From positions 671,501-735,500 of the forward strand of contig NZ_FJUR01000002.1 in assembly GCF_900067135.1 (NCBI RefSeq): a DNA stretch of 64,000 nucleotides, read 5' to 3'. Position 1 is the first letter of the stretch; each line of letters opens with the position of its first letter. Shown piece by piece: positions 46,017-55,117 of the stretch. The notes under the pieces are model-generated. The model saw only the letters and a program-made list of their open reading frames with translations, was not told the origin of the DNA and did no database searches. Source of the stretch: Rhizobium sp. 9140 (GTDB lineage Bacteria; Pseudomonadota; Alphaproteobacteria; Rhizobiales; Rhizobiaceae). A program made the translations under genes and the position numbers.

Positions 46017-46750
46017 CCCATGCCACCGTCAAGATCCTCGTCGTGGACGACGAGCCGCCGATCCGCAAGCTGCTCGATGTCGGTCTGTCGTCTCAGGGAT
46101 TTGCGATCAGCGGAGCGCCGAATGCCCGCTCCGCGATCGAGATGGCGCAAGCGGATGGTCCCGATCTCGTCCTGCTCGATCTCGGTCTTCCCGACATGAG
46201 CGGGCATGAACTCTTGGCCCGATGGCGCTCGGAGAACGTCCCGTTTCCCGTCATCATCCTGTCGAGCCGCACGGACGAAACCGGCATCGTTCAGGCACTC
46301 GAACTGGGTGCCGACGACTATGTCACCAAACCGTTCGGAATGAACGAACTCGTCGCGCGCATTCGCGTGGCCCTGCGCCATCGTTTCCAGAGCCAGGGCG
46401 AGGCCCCTGTCTTCGAAGCGGGCGACCTGTCGGTCGATCTCGTGAAACGCATCGTGAAGGTTCGCGGAAACGAAGTGAAGATGACGCCCAAGGAGTACGA
46501 TATTCTGCGGCTGCTGGTGCAGCACTCTGGCCGCGTTCTGACACATCGTTTCATCCTCGAGAAGGTTTGGGGCGAGATGAACGATGTGCAGTACCTACGG
46601 GTGTACGTCCGCCAGCTCCGGCAGAAGATAGAAGAAAGCCCCGATCAGCCCCGATACATTCTCACCGAAACCGGCGTCGGCTACAGGCTTGCGGAGATCG
46701 TCGGCATGTCGGAGAGCCGATCGACGACAGGCCCAAAGACCATGCCATGA
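46013..46750 (+). CDS. kdpE: Response regulator KdpE
   Basis: A 245-residue OmpR/PhoB-type regulator: a REC domain with D56 in LLDLGLPDMSG, then a winged helix with VKMTPKEYDILRLLVQHSGRVLTH and YLRVYVRQLRQKIE. It activates kdp transcription when phosphorylated. The start overlaps the kdpD stop by 4 bp. It is about 20 residues longer than E. coli KdpE, the excess being at the C-terminus. Confidence 0.95.
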   Translation: MTHATVKILVVDDEPPIRKLLDVGLSSQGFAISGAPNARSAIEMAQADGPDLVLLDLGLPDMSGHELLARWRSENVPFPVIILSSRTDETGIVQALELGADDYVTKPFGMNELVARIRVALRHRFQSQGEAPVFEAGDLSVDLVKRIVKVRGNEVKMTPKEYDILRLLVQHSGRVLTHRFILEKVWGEMNDVQYLRVYVRQLRQKIEESPDQPRYILTETGVGYRLAEIVGMSESRSTTGPKTMP

Positions 46751-46813
46751 CCCTCGAGGATGGCGCTCAGCGGGTCAGCTTGGTCCGCCTCCCTTCGAGC
46801 TTAGGAGCGCCAT

Positions 46814-46840
46814 CCGCGAATGCCGCGAATGCCGCGAATG
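46814..46840. repeat. Three tandem copies of a 9-bp unit
   Basis: CCGCGAATG is repeated three times without interruption in the gap between the convergent kdpE and rmlA genes. The copy number could vary between strains. It is not in a coding region. Confidence 0.7.
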
Positions 46841-46901
46841 GTCGTCATGCGCACTGGGAAACGCCGAGAAGACCACTATCCCCGACGGTGGGTATGACCG
46901 G

Positions 46902-47801
46902 CTAATTCGCAATCGGAAACGGCACGACATTGGAAGGTTGCAGGGCCTGTTTCAACAGATATTGCCCGTATGCGCCTTTGCCGAGTTCGCGTGCCAGCTG
47001 AAGAAGCTGTTCGCTCGAAATGAAGCCCTTCTGGAAGGCGATTTCTTCCGGGCAGGAGATCTTGAAGCCCTGCCGGCGCTCGAGAATGGCGACGAATTCT
47101 CCAGCGTCGAGCTGGCTGTCCGGGGTCCCGGTGTCGAGCCATGCATAGCCGCGCCCCATCAGTTCCACATTCAGCTGGCCGCGTTCCAGATAGACGCGAT
47201 TGACGTCGGTGATCTCCAGTTCCCCGCGCGGCGAGGGTTCGAGGTTCGCGGCGATCTCCACGACGCTGCTGTCGTAGAAGTAGAGGCCCGTCACGGCCCA
47301 GTTCGACCGGGGAACGAGAGGCTTCTCCTCTATCGAAACGGCCTTCATGCCGGCATCGAAATCCACCACCCCGTAGCGTTCGGGATCGTTGACGTAATAG
47401 GCGAACACGGTCGCCCCTGTCCTGCGTTTCCTCGCGCGTGCGAAGAGGTCCGTGATGCCGTGACCGTAGAAGATGTTGTCGCCCAGAATCAGGCAGGAGG
47501 GGCTGGAGCCGATGAAGTCGGCGCCGATAAGATAGGCCTGCGCGAGGCCGCCCGGAGACGGCTGCTCGGCATAGGTGAGCTTCAGTCCCCACTTGCTGCC
47601 GTCACCGAGAAGGCGCCGAAAGTTCGGCAGGTCCACCGGGGTCGAGATGATCAGGATGTCCTTGATGCCGGCCAGCATCAACGTCGACAGCGGATAGTAG
47701 ATCATCGGCTTGTCGTAGATCGGCATCAGCTGCTTGGATGTGACCAGCGTCATCGGATGCAGGCGCGTACCGCTGCCGCCTGCCAGAATAATACCCTTCA
47801 T
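46902..47801 (-). CDS. rmlA: Glucose-1-phosphate thymidylyltransferase RmlA
   Basis: A 299-residue nucleotidyltransferase with the complete family start [18 protein letters not shown], then [18 protein letters not shown] and [10 protein letters not shown]. It makes dTDP-glucose from dTTP and glucose-1-phosphate, the first step to dTDP-L-rhamnose. It overlaps rmlD by 4 bp and ends the minus-strand polysaccharide operon. rmlB and rmlC are not next to it. Confidence 0.95.
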   Translation of the reverse strand: MKGIILAGGSGTRLHPMTLVTSKQLMPIYDKPMIYYPLSTLMLAGIKDILIISTPVDLPNFRRLLGDGSKWGLKLTYAEQPSPGGLAQAYLIGADFIGSSPSCLILGDNIFYGHGITDLFARARKRRTGATVFAYYVNDPERYGVVDFDAGMKAVSIEEKPLVPRSNWAVTGLYFYDSSVVEIAANLEPSPRGELEITDVNRVYLERGQLNVELMGRGYAWLDTGTPDSQLDAGEFVAILERRQGFKISCPEEIAFQKGFISSEQLLQLARELGKGAYGQYLLKQALQPSNVVPFPIAN

Positions 47802-48733
47802 GATTGCCTCTCCTTCATCGGCGTTGCCTCTTTCATCGTGTCGAAAAGTCGTTCGATCACCCGTTCCGTCGCGGGTCGCCAGCCCGACATGGCGACGCCG
47901 TGCATGGCCTTCAGCTTGCGACAGTCGAGCTCCGCATTCGCCGGTCGCTCGACGGCGCTCGAATAGGTGTGCGAGGGAATGGGGTTGACGGCGGCGAACG
48001 GACCTCCCCGCGCCCTGGACGCGCGGAAGATCTCCTCGGCGAAGCCGGCCCAGCTCGTTTGCCCGCTACCGCTCATGTGGAACGTGCCGCGCAGGCCCGG
48101 CTCGTCGCTCGCCAGAAGGTTCCGCGCGACCGACACGATGGCGTCGGCGATGTCGAAGGCGGATGTGGGCGTGCCGAACTCGTCGGCGATGACATTGACG
48201 CAGTCGCGCCCCTCGGCAATCCGCAGCATCGTCTTCAGGAAGTTCGAGCCGAAGGGGCTGAACACCCAGGCGGTGCGCAGGATTACATGATCAGCGGTCG
48301 CATATGCGATAGCCCGCTCGCCGCCGAGCTTGGATCGGCCGTAGACGCTGAGAGGCCCCACGGGGTCTGTCTCCGCATAGGCTCCCGACCTCGTGCCGTC
48401 GAAGACGCAGGCGGTCGAGAGGTGGATGATCGGGACGCCGAGTGCGGCGGCCACATGCCCGAGAACCCCGGCAGACGTCTGGTTGACAAGGGTTGCGAGC
48501 CCTTCGTCGGCTTCGGCCTGTTCGATGGAGGTATAGGCTGCCGCAGAAACGATGATCTCCGGCCTTGCTGCCGACAAGGACGGGCCGATCGACCCGCTAT
48601 CCGCCAGGTCCAGCTCCGGCCGCCCAAGGGGAATGATGTCGAGATCGGCATGGACGGCGGCGCGATCGAGGAGCGCGCTGACGACCTGTCCGTGTCGTCC
48701 TGTAACGACGATGCGGCGGCGTGGCCGTGTCAT
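47798..48733 (-). CDS. rmlD: dTDP-4-dehydrorhamnose reductase RmlD
   Basis: A 311-residue short-chain reductase. The nucleotide-binding motif is [11 protein letters not shown] near residue 12, shorter than the usual GxxGQLG, and the catalytic set is STACVFDG with YGRSKLGGE. It reduces dTDP-4-keto-L-rhamnose to dTDP-L-rhamnose. The start at 48733 ([12 protein letters not shown]) is chosen because the upstream extension is not family-like. The C-terminal part, including [11 protein letters not shown], is typical. Confidence 0.9.
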   Translation of the reverse strand: MTRPRRRIVVTGRHGQVVSALLDRAAVHADLDIIPLGRPELDLADSGSIGPSLSAARPEIIVSAAAYTSIEQAEADEGLATLVNQTSAGVLGHVAAALGVPIIHLSTACVFDGTRSGAYAETDPVGPLSVYGRSKLGGERAIAYATADHVILRTAWVFSPFGSNFLKTMLRIAEGRDCVNVIADEFGTPTSAFDIADAIVSVARNLLASDEPGLRGTFHMSGSGQTSWAGFAEEIFRASRARGGPFAAVNPIPSHTYSSAVERPANAELDCRKLKAMHGVAMSGWRPATERVIERLFDTMKEATPMKERQS

Positions 48734-48881
48734 CGCCTCGCCCCGTGCATGCCCGACAATCCCCCCAACCATTCCATGGCGTTCGCAAGGGAAAATGTCA
48801 TGTCCTCGTCCCCCGTTGAAAAGTTGAATGTGAAAGAGTCCCATCAGGATGCCGCCTCGCGCAACCCTGCAGGCGCGGCGG

Positions 48882-50195
48882 CTATGGCTGTCCGGAGGTC
48901 TCCGCGTGCGCGGGCGGATGGTCGCAGCCTGCCGTCTGGTTGTTCGCGATCATGTTGCCCGACGGTCGTCCGTTTCCGGCGAGCGTCCGGATATGCCTCC
49001 AGGCGATCCGGCCGTCCGTGACGACGCCCCTGCCCGAGGGCGCGAGCGTACCGGAGGTACCGGCGTTCTCCGTCTGATAGATTTCGCCATCCGCATAGAT
49101 GAAGCGTCTCGCAGTGTAATCCGTCGCGGCCTTCCATCGACCATAGCCCTGCCCGACCATGACGCATCGCAACTGTGTCGGTCGCCCCTGGTCGTCCGCG
49201 ATGATGTTGCCGACGATCACGTTGTTTCGGCCACCGCCCCCGAATGCGCCGTTGGCGAGGATGCCGGCATAGACGCTCGTGTCCTGCGGGTTGTGCAGCG
49301 GAGATCTCGGGTTGAGATTCTGCCCGTTGCCGATGGCGACATTACCCATAACCGTGTTTTCGTCGCCATAGATCGCAATGCCGTTCAGCGCGTTGCCGGA
49401 GACGCGGTTGCCGAGCACGACATTGCGGTCGCCGGTCACGGAGATTCCATTATCACCCGTACCTTCGGCTCTGTTGTAGGCGATCACGTTGCCGAAGGCG
49501 TTGTAGCGAATGCCGACGAGCTCGATGCCGTTTGCCCGCGTCGAGTTGTTGGAGATGTCATTGCCGTTCGCACCGTTGTCGATTTGGATGCCGAAGCCGG
49601 CATTGCGTTCGAATTCGTTGCCTTCGATGGCAATCCCGGAGGAACCGTTGGTGATGGCGATCGCGTTGGCGGCCACCCCGTTCTCGAAGCGCGCGCGTTC
49701 GACGCGCCCGTTGCGGGCATTGGAGAAGACCAAGGTTCCCGCATCAACCGCACCGCCGCCTGTGAGGCGAAAATTACCGGCACGAACGGTGCCGAGGGTC
49801 CGGCTCCGCCCGTTCTGGCGAAAGGTTATGTTCTCGATCGCGACATGCGTCGCACTGGGCGGCACGTCGAACGCGGCACCATCGCCCTCGGCGATCAGAA
49901 CCGTTCCGACCGCACCGCGAAGGCTGGCATTGCGGGCGAATGTCAGTGTCCCGTTGATCCTGTAGGGGCGGCCCCGGTTCTCCAGAAACACCGACCGGCC
50001 TTCGGAAAGGCGGACCCGGATCTCGGCGAACTCTGCCTCGTTCTCGGCTGCGGGACCCTGGAGGCTCGTGTCCTGCAAGGCCGAGGCATAGACCGGGATG
50101 AGCAGGCAGAGCGCGGCCGTAAAGCCGAGCACGATGCGCCGCACAGACACTTTGTCCTGCCGGCATGTCTCCGTTCTCATAGCTGTGAAACCCAT
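48882..50195 (-). CDS. Secreted right-handed parallel beta-helix protein
   Basis: A 437-residue exported protein with a hydrophobic signal (VLGFTAALCLLIPVYASA). From about residue 100 to 340 there are repeated beta-helix rungs such as AIEGNEFERNAGFGIQIDNG, NDISNNSTRANGIELVG and NVVLGNRVSGNALNGIAIYG. This fold is used by polysaccharide lyases, epimerases and adhesins. The C-terminal segment WKAATDYTARRFIYADG followed by IYQTENAGTSG looks like a small carbohydrate- or tail-fibre-type module. It lies in the polysaccharide operon and may modify or bind the polymer (inference). Confidence 0.8.
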   Translation of the reverse strand: MGFTAMRTETCRQDKVSVRRIVLGFTAALCLLIPVYASALQDTSLQGPAAENEAEFAEIRVRLSEGRSVFLENRGRPYRINGTLTFARNASLRGAVGTVLIAEGDGAAFDVPPSATHVAIENITFRQNGRSRTLGTVRAGNFRLTGGGAVDAGTLVFSNARNGRVERARFENGVAANAIAITNGSSGIAIEGNEFERNAGFGIQIDNGANGNDISNNSTRANGIELVGIRYNAFGNVIAYNRAEGTGDNGISVTGDRNVVLGNRVSGNALNGIAIYGDENTVMGNVAIGNGQNLNPRSPLHNPQDTSVYAGILANGAFGGGGRNNVIVGNIIADDQGRPTQLRCVMVGQGYGRWKAATDYTARRFIYADGEIYQTENAGTSGTLAPSGRGVVTDGRIAWRHIRTLAGNGRPSGNMIANNQTAGCDHPPAHAETSGQP

Positions 50196-50281
50196 GTGGC
50201 AGCGATCCCGCTCTAAAAGCCGCGAGCCCGCCCGGGCGAAGCGACTGCGCCGCGCGCCGGACGATGCGATGCAAAGCAGCC

Positions 50282-51397
50282 TCAGGCGGCCATGATGTCC
50301 TGCTCCTCGCGCATCTCCAGACCGTTGCTCTTGAAGAACGCCGTGAAGGTCCTGAGATAGGCGCCGTACCGCGCCTCGAAGCGGCTGAAATCGGCCTGTT
50401 CGATAAGCGCCGGCAGGTCGAGGCTTCGCGTCATGTCGACGGTCTCGGCGGGCACGAACGGAATGTTCAGCGTCTGGGCGAGCTCGACCGTTCTTGCGTC
50501 GTGCGTCATCAGGATGCCGGGCGTTCCCGCCAGCAGGGCCGCAACGGTTCCGTGGATGCGCGTTCCGACGAACAGGTCCTGCGTCTGGGCGTAGTCGGTC
50601 CACTTCTCGAGGTCGTAGAACACCTTGCCGTGCAGCCGGAGATACCGCCCGACCGCCTCCGCATCGCTGTCGCCGTAAGACTTGCAGACGATGGGATCGA
50701 CCTTTGCCATGATCTCCTTGTTCACGGTGCGGCCCAGCGCATAGTAGAAATCGGCAAGCTCGGACTGCAGGACGATATCGTAGCGCTGGCGGTAGGCTTC
50801 CTTGTAAAAATAGTCCTGCAAAGGGCTCGTATCGTGCATGAGGTGCCGTGTAGAGTGGAACGCCACCCGCTGCGGATTCTTCGACACCTTGGAAAGCGGG
50901 CCGCGTGCATAGCTGGCAAGAAGAAGCGACGGGCATCCGGTTACCTCGACGTTCTTCACGCCGAAGCCGTTGAGAACCTCGGCCGAGAACGGACCCCGCA
51001 CGGAAATCATCTTCGAGCTGTCGGCCGCCAGCCGGACGAGACGCTCCGTACCCGGCTTCAGGGTCGGATGCTCCCGGCCTTTGCTCGGCTGCGCGCCGAG
51101 CCCGACAAGGATGACCGGGAGTTTCAAGGCCTCCAGACGCTCGGCCAGCACGCCGAAATCGCTATGCGGGTTCAGCCAGTTGGCCGCAGCGACCACCACC
51201 GCGTCCCGGCCTTTGGCGACCTCCGGCGTGAAGTGGTAGGAGGAGATGACGCCGTTGCGGATCACCCGGAAGAGCGATTCCGAGAAAATGAGGTTGCCGG
51301 TATTGTTGCCAGCGACGCTCAGGCACTTTTCGACCGTGAAGCCATTGTTGAGGACGCCGCGAACGTTGATTCCAAGGACGAGAGGAGATTTGAACAA
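50282..51397 (-). CDS. Polysaccharide pyruvyltransferase family protein
   Basis: A 371-residue protein of the ExoV/CsaB family: NNTGNLIFSESLFRV at the start (the N/G-rich nucleotide-type site), SVRGPFSAEVLNGFGV in the middle, and VGTRIHGTVAALLAGTPGILM near residue 300. Such enzymes add ketal-linked pyruvate to sugars of exopolysaccharides using phosphoenolpyruvate. It is 93 bp after the large glycosyltransferase gene. Confidence 0.88.
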   Translation of the reverse strand: MFKSPLVLGINVRGVLNNGFTVEKCLSVAGNNTGNLIFSESLFRVIRNGVISSYHFTPEVAKGRDAVVVAAANWLNPHSDFGVLAERLEALKLPVILVGLGAQPSKGREHPTLKPGTERLVRLAADSSKMISVRGPFSAEVLNGFGVKNVEVTGCPSLLLASYARGPLSKVSKNPQRVAFHSTRHLMHDTSPLQDYFYKEAYRQRYDIVLQSELADFYYALGRTVNKEIMAKVDPIVCKSYGDSDAEAVGRYLRLHGKVFYDLEKWTDYAQTQDLFVGTRIHGTVAALLAGTPGILMTHDARTVELAQTLNIPFVPAETVDMTRSLDLPALIEQADFSRFEARYGAYLRTFTAFFKSNGLEMREEQDIMAA

Positions 51398-51490
51398 GAG
51401 ACATTCCTTTGCTTTATCTGGAGCCGTAGCGGCAACGCGATGGACGATCGTCGCACCGAGCCGGACGTGTGGGTGACGTCACGGGTCGGT

Positions 51491-54400
51491 CTACTTCAGG
51501 TATTTCTTGTAGATTTCCGTGTATTTCTTCGCGACCGCCTCGATCGTGTAAGACGATCCGACGGACAGCGAGGCATTGGAGAAGCGGTCGCGCACGTCTT
51601 TCCGGGTCATTTCGATCATTGCGTTGGAAAAATCGGTGGTGAATATGTCGTCCGCCGCGGTATTCGGCACCAGGATGCCCGCCGTCTTCTCTCCGGCCGT
51701 CAGCATCTTGCGGATCTCGCCGATATCCGTAGCGATGATGGGCGCGCCCATGTGCATCGCCTGGATGAGGGTGAGCGGGAATGACTCGCCCTCGAACCGG
51801 GATGGCAGGATAGCGACGTCGGAGATGGCGTAGGCGCCGTTGATGCACTCCTGATAACCGACGAAATGAACGCCTTCTTCTTCCGAGAACTCTTCCTGCA
51901 GCACCGCAAGTTCCGGCCCTGAGCCGCACAGCATCAGGTGCAACGGCACCTCGGAATGCCGCTGCGCGATACGCTTCGCCTCGATGGCGACGCGCCAGCC
52001 CTTCTCCTTGATGGCGCGGGAGGCGAGCGTGAACAGCACGCCCCCTTCGGGCACACCAAGCTCTGCCCGCGAGATCGGGAACGGCCGGTCGTCGGAGGGC
52101 ATGCCGTTCGGAATAAAGGTCACCCGGTTCGGATCGAGCGGAACACCGTCGAGATGGGCCAGATTCTTCGCGCTCAGATAGGTCCAGTGGTCCACGCCCC
52201 GAATGAGCCGAAACAGCATGTCCTCGCCCATCGGCGTGACCTCGTACGAGCCGTGCAGCGTCACGATGTAGCGCACCTTGTTGTTGCAGCGGTTCCGGGC
52301 GCCGAAGAAGAAATACTCGACCGATGCGACATGGGAATGCACCAGATCGATGCCGGCCGTTTCGATGAAATGATCGATGCCGACTTCGGTAACCCAGTGT
52401 GCGTCGTAGACGGCGACGCGCCGGTCGAGCAGGTTGCGAACGTTCGCGTTCTGCTTCCACCCGTCGGTGATGAGGAAGGAGACGAGATATCCCATTTCCA
52501 CCAGCGTATTGGCGAGATGGATGGGGAAGATTTCGCCGCCACCGAGATGGAAGCCGAGCGTTGCGACGAGAATGTGCTTGGTCGAGCGTTTGGTCCTCAG
52601 CACCTTTTCGTTATGATAGTGCATCGTCAGCGCGCCGATGTGCTTCTCGGCTCCGGAATAGACGAACTGACGGTAGACGTTGAAGTAGAACTCCAGGGCG
52701 ATATCATCCGGCGTGCCCCAGCGTTCGCGTAGCGACACCATGATCTTCTGGTGCTCTGCATAATATTTCGGCTGAATGAAGCCTTTGACCGAGGTATTCT
52801 TGCCGTGCTGGCGGAAATACGCCACGGCCTCGGGCGCATAGGCCATCTGACCGCCGCCCGCCAGGATCGAGTAGAGATACCAGTCGCCGCAGATCTTGTA
52901 GGAGACGAGTTCGTCCCACACCTCTTCCGGGATGTTCTGGTTGCGGAAGACGCAGCCGCCGACGTTCGGAATGAGATTGGACTTGCCGAAGCCGCCGCGG
53001 AAGAACTGGTGGGCCGGACGCTTGAAGGGTTGGCTCCAGATACCCGCCGCGGCACGTTCGCGGTAGTCGTCGAGGCCGGGGCTCATATTGCCCACGGCGT
53101 CGGAGAACTGGATGCGCCCGAAGGCGACCATGACGCTTTCGTCCACCAGCGGTCGCACGCAGTGCTCGAGGAAGTCCAGCTCGCAGAAGTCGTCGCTCTC
53201 GCAGATCCAGATGACCTCGCCTGCTGCACTCTCGATCCCCTTGCGCCACTGCTTGAAAACGCCGCCCGAATTCGCGGTGTTCAGGATCGTGCGTATCTGC
53301 GGATAACGCGCGGCATAGTCCGCAATGACCGTCCGGCTGTCATCCGTGGAGCAATCGTCGAGGATGATCACCTCCAGGTTTTCATAGGTCTGGTTCAGGA
53401 TGCAGTCGAGGCGCTTCTGGAGGAACCGTGCATGGTTGAAATTGGGAACGATGGCGGTCACGAGAGGCGCGTATTCCTTCAGCGCCAGATGCGTCTCGTA
53501 GCGGATCGCACGACGGCCCTCGCTGATGCCATGCAGGATGAAGTGCTTGAACGGATTGCCACCGCCGTTCTTGATGTCCTCGTTCTTCTCCAGGTAGTAG
53601 CGCGTATTGAACGTCGGGCTCGGATCGCGAAGCTCGCGCCAGCCATGGTTCATATAATGCTCGAAGAGATCGAGCCCCGAGCCCTGCAGATCCGGCGATG
53701 ATGCGAGATAGTAATCCTCGTCGAAGGCGGCGCGCACCCGCTCGTCCTCGCGCTCGCCGGCATGGGAAACTTCCGAGAAGCTGCGCCCTTCCGCCCGCCC
53801 CCATCTGAGGTAATGGACGAAGGGATTCCAGTCGCTATCGCTGACGTCGGGATTGGCCTCCAGATAGGCACTCAGCGAAAAGGACGCGGACGGATCCCAG
53901 CCGTCGGACCAGCCTTTTGACAGGAAGTGCTCGATGAGGTCGATATCCTCTCCCGGATGATCGGGGAAATGGCCGAGATAGAAGGCATTATCGAACTCAA
54001 GAGCGACGAGCTCATAATCGCTGAGATCAAAGGTTCGGTGGTCCTGTTCCCCGGTTCTGACCGGTCTTGCGAGGTCTCTGCCCTCGCGTCGTCCCCATCG
54101 GATATAGTGAACGAAAGGGTTGAAGCCGGACGAGCGTACGTCCGCATTGGCGTCGAGATAGGCCGAAACGGAGAAGGTCGGCGACGGATCGAACCCGGCG
54201 AGATGGCCCTTGGACAGGAAGTGCTCGATGAGGTCGATCTCGCTTCCCGGCGGCTCGGGAAAATGCCGCAGGTAGAACTGACTGTCGAATTCCGGTGCGA
54301 CCCATTCGTAATCGCTGAGTTCGATATTGGCGATGTCGCTGTCTCGGCTCGCGGCGGTCGGCGCAAAACGTCGCCCTTCCAGCCGTCCGCGCTGCAGATA

Positions 54401-55042
54401 ATGGACGAAGGGGTTCACCCCCTTGCTCCGCACATCCGGGTTGGCCTCGAGATAGGCGGAGACGGAAAATGCGGGGCTCGGGTCGTAACCGTCGATCCAG
54501 CCTTTCGACAGAAAATGCTCGATCAGGTCGATCTCCGGCCCCGGCGGCTTCAGGAAGTAGGTCAGGTAGAAGGCGGGATCGAATTCCTCGGCCACGCACT
54601 CATAGTCGCTGGGCGCAACCCCCGCGATCGTCCCGGCCGGGGCATGCTCTGTTTCGGCCGGCGGTTCGCCGATGTCCGGCATAAGCGGTGCCGCTCGTCC
54701 CTCGTCCCGTCCCCATCGCAGGTAATGGACGAACGGGTTGTGCCCGGCCTCGCGAACGTCGGGGTTCGCCTTAAGATAGGCTTTGACGGAAAAGGCAGGT
54801 GACGGATCGTAGCCCTCTTTCCACCCCGTCGACAGGAAGTGTTCAATAAGATCGATCTCGGGGCCGATCGGTTCGAGAACCTGGCTCTGGTAGAAGCTCT
54901 CATCGAATTCCGCGGCGACCTGCTCATAGTCGCTGAGCGGGGTCTCGGGATAGGGCTCGCGGAAGATCCGGCGATCGAACTGAACCGGGGCGATGACCTG
55001 CTCGCTTCGTACACGTTCCAAGATATCCACGTACTGGACCAT
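51491..55042 (-). CDS. Large two-domain glycosyltransferase with five N-terminal repeats
   Basis: A 1183-residue protein. Residues 37-510 carry five repeats of about 80 residues, with the pattern SDYExVAxEFDxxFYL, then EIDLIEHFLSKGW, then DPSPAFSVSAYLEANPDVR and NPFVHYLRWGRxEGR. Residues about 525-750 form a GT-A glycosyltransferase family 2 domain (IVPNFNHARFLQKRL, VIILDDCSTDDSRT, CESDDF as the DxD-like motif). Residues about 860-1183 form a GT-B family 4 domain (VATLGFHLGGGEIFP, LPSRFEGESFPLTLIQAMHMG). The ATG at 55042 has GGAG upstream; an in-frame TTG lies 15 bases earlier. It likely assembles a surface polysaccharide. Confidence 0.9.
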   Translation of the reverse strand: MVQYVDILERVRSEQVIAPVQFDRRIFREPYPETPLSDYEQVAAEFDESFYQSQVLEPIGPEIDLIEHFLSTGWKEGYDPSPAFSVKAYLKANPDVREAGHNPFVHYLRWGRDEGRAAPLMPDIGEPPAETEHAPAGTIAGVAPSDYECVAEEFDPAFYLTYFLKPPGPEIDLIEHFLSKGWIDGYDPSPAFSVSAYLEANPDVRSKGVNPFVHYLQRGRLEGRRFAPTAASRDSDIANIELSDYEWVAPEFDSQFYLRHFPEPPGSEIDLIEHFLSKGHLAGFDPSPTFSVSAYLDANADVRSSGFNPFVHYIRWGRREGRDLARPVRTGEQDHRTFDLSDYELVALEFDNAFYLGHFPDHPGEDIDLIEHFLSKGWSDGWDPSASFSLSAYLEANPDVSDSDWNPFVHYLRWGRAEGRSFSEVSHAGEREDERVRAAFDEDYYLASSPDLQGSGLDLFEHYMNHGWRELRDPSPTFNTRYYLEKNEDIKNGGGNPFKHFILHGISEGRRAIRYETHLALKEYAPLVTAIVPNFNHARFLQKRLDCILNQTYENLEVIILDDCSTDDSRTVIADYAARYPQIRTILNTANSGGVFKQWRKGIESAAGEVIWICESDDFCELDFLEHCVRPLVDESVMVAFGRIQFSDAVGNMSPGLDDYRERAAAGIWSQPFKRPAHQFFRGGFGKSNLIPNVGGCVFRNQNIPEEVWDELVSYKICGDWYLYSILAGGGQMAYAPEAVAYFRQHGKNTSVKGFIQPKYYAEHQKIMVSLRERWGTPDDIALEFYFNVYRQFVYSGAEKHIGALTMHYHNEKVLRTKRSTKHILVATLGFHLGGGEIFPIHLANTLVEMGYLVSFLITDGWKQNANVRNLLDRRVAVYDAHWVTEVGIDHFIETAGIDLVHSHVASVEYFFFGARNRCNNKVRYIVTLHGSYEVTPMGEDMLFRLIRGVDHWTYLSAKNLAHLDGVPLDPNRVTFIPNGMPSDDRPFPISRAELGVPEGGVLFTLASRAIKEKGWRVAIEAKRIAQRHSEVPLHLMLCGSGPELAVLQEEFSEEEGVHFVGYQECINGAYAISDVAILPSRFEGESFPLTLIQAMHMGAPIIATDIGEIRKMLTAGEKTAGILVPNTAADDIFTTDFSNAMIEMTRKDVRDRFSNASLSVGSSYTIEAVAKKYTEIYKKYLK
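53513..54934 (-). repeat. Five protein-level repeats in the glycosyltransferase
   Basis: The repeats lie at about residues 37-116, 145-224, 243-322, 341-420 and 436-510, spaced 95-108 residues apart. The first four are close; the fifth has lost the DYE start (VRAAFDEDYYLAS) and reads HGWRELRDPSPTFNTRYYL. The unit contains aromatic and acidic residues and FVHYLRWGR-like endings, so it may be a helical binding or oligomerisation module. Confidence 0.85.
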
Positions 55043-55117
55043 TTCCCCAAACTCCAAACCGGTTCATGTTCACGTCGGCACCGGAGGTGCCAAACAAACG
55101 ACAGGATCTGCCGTGGG

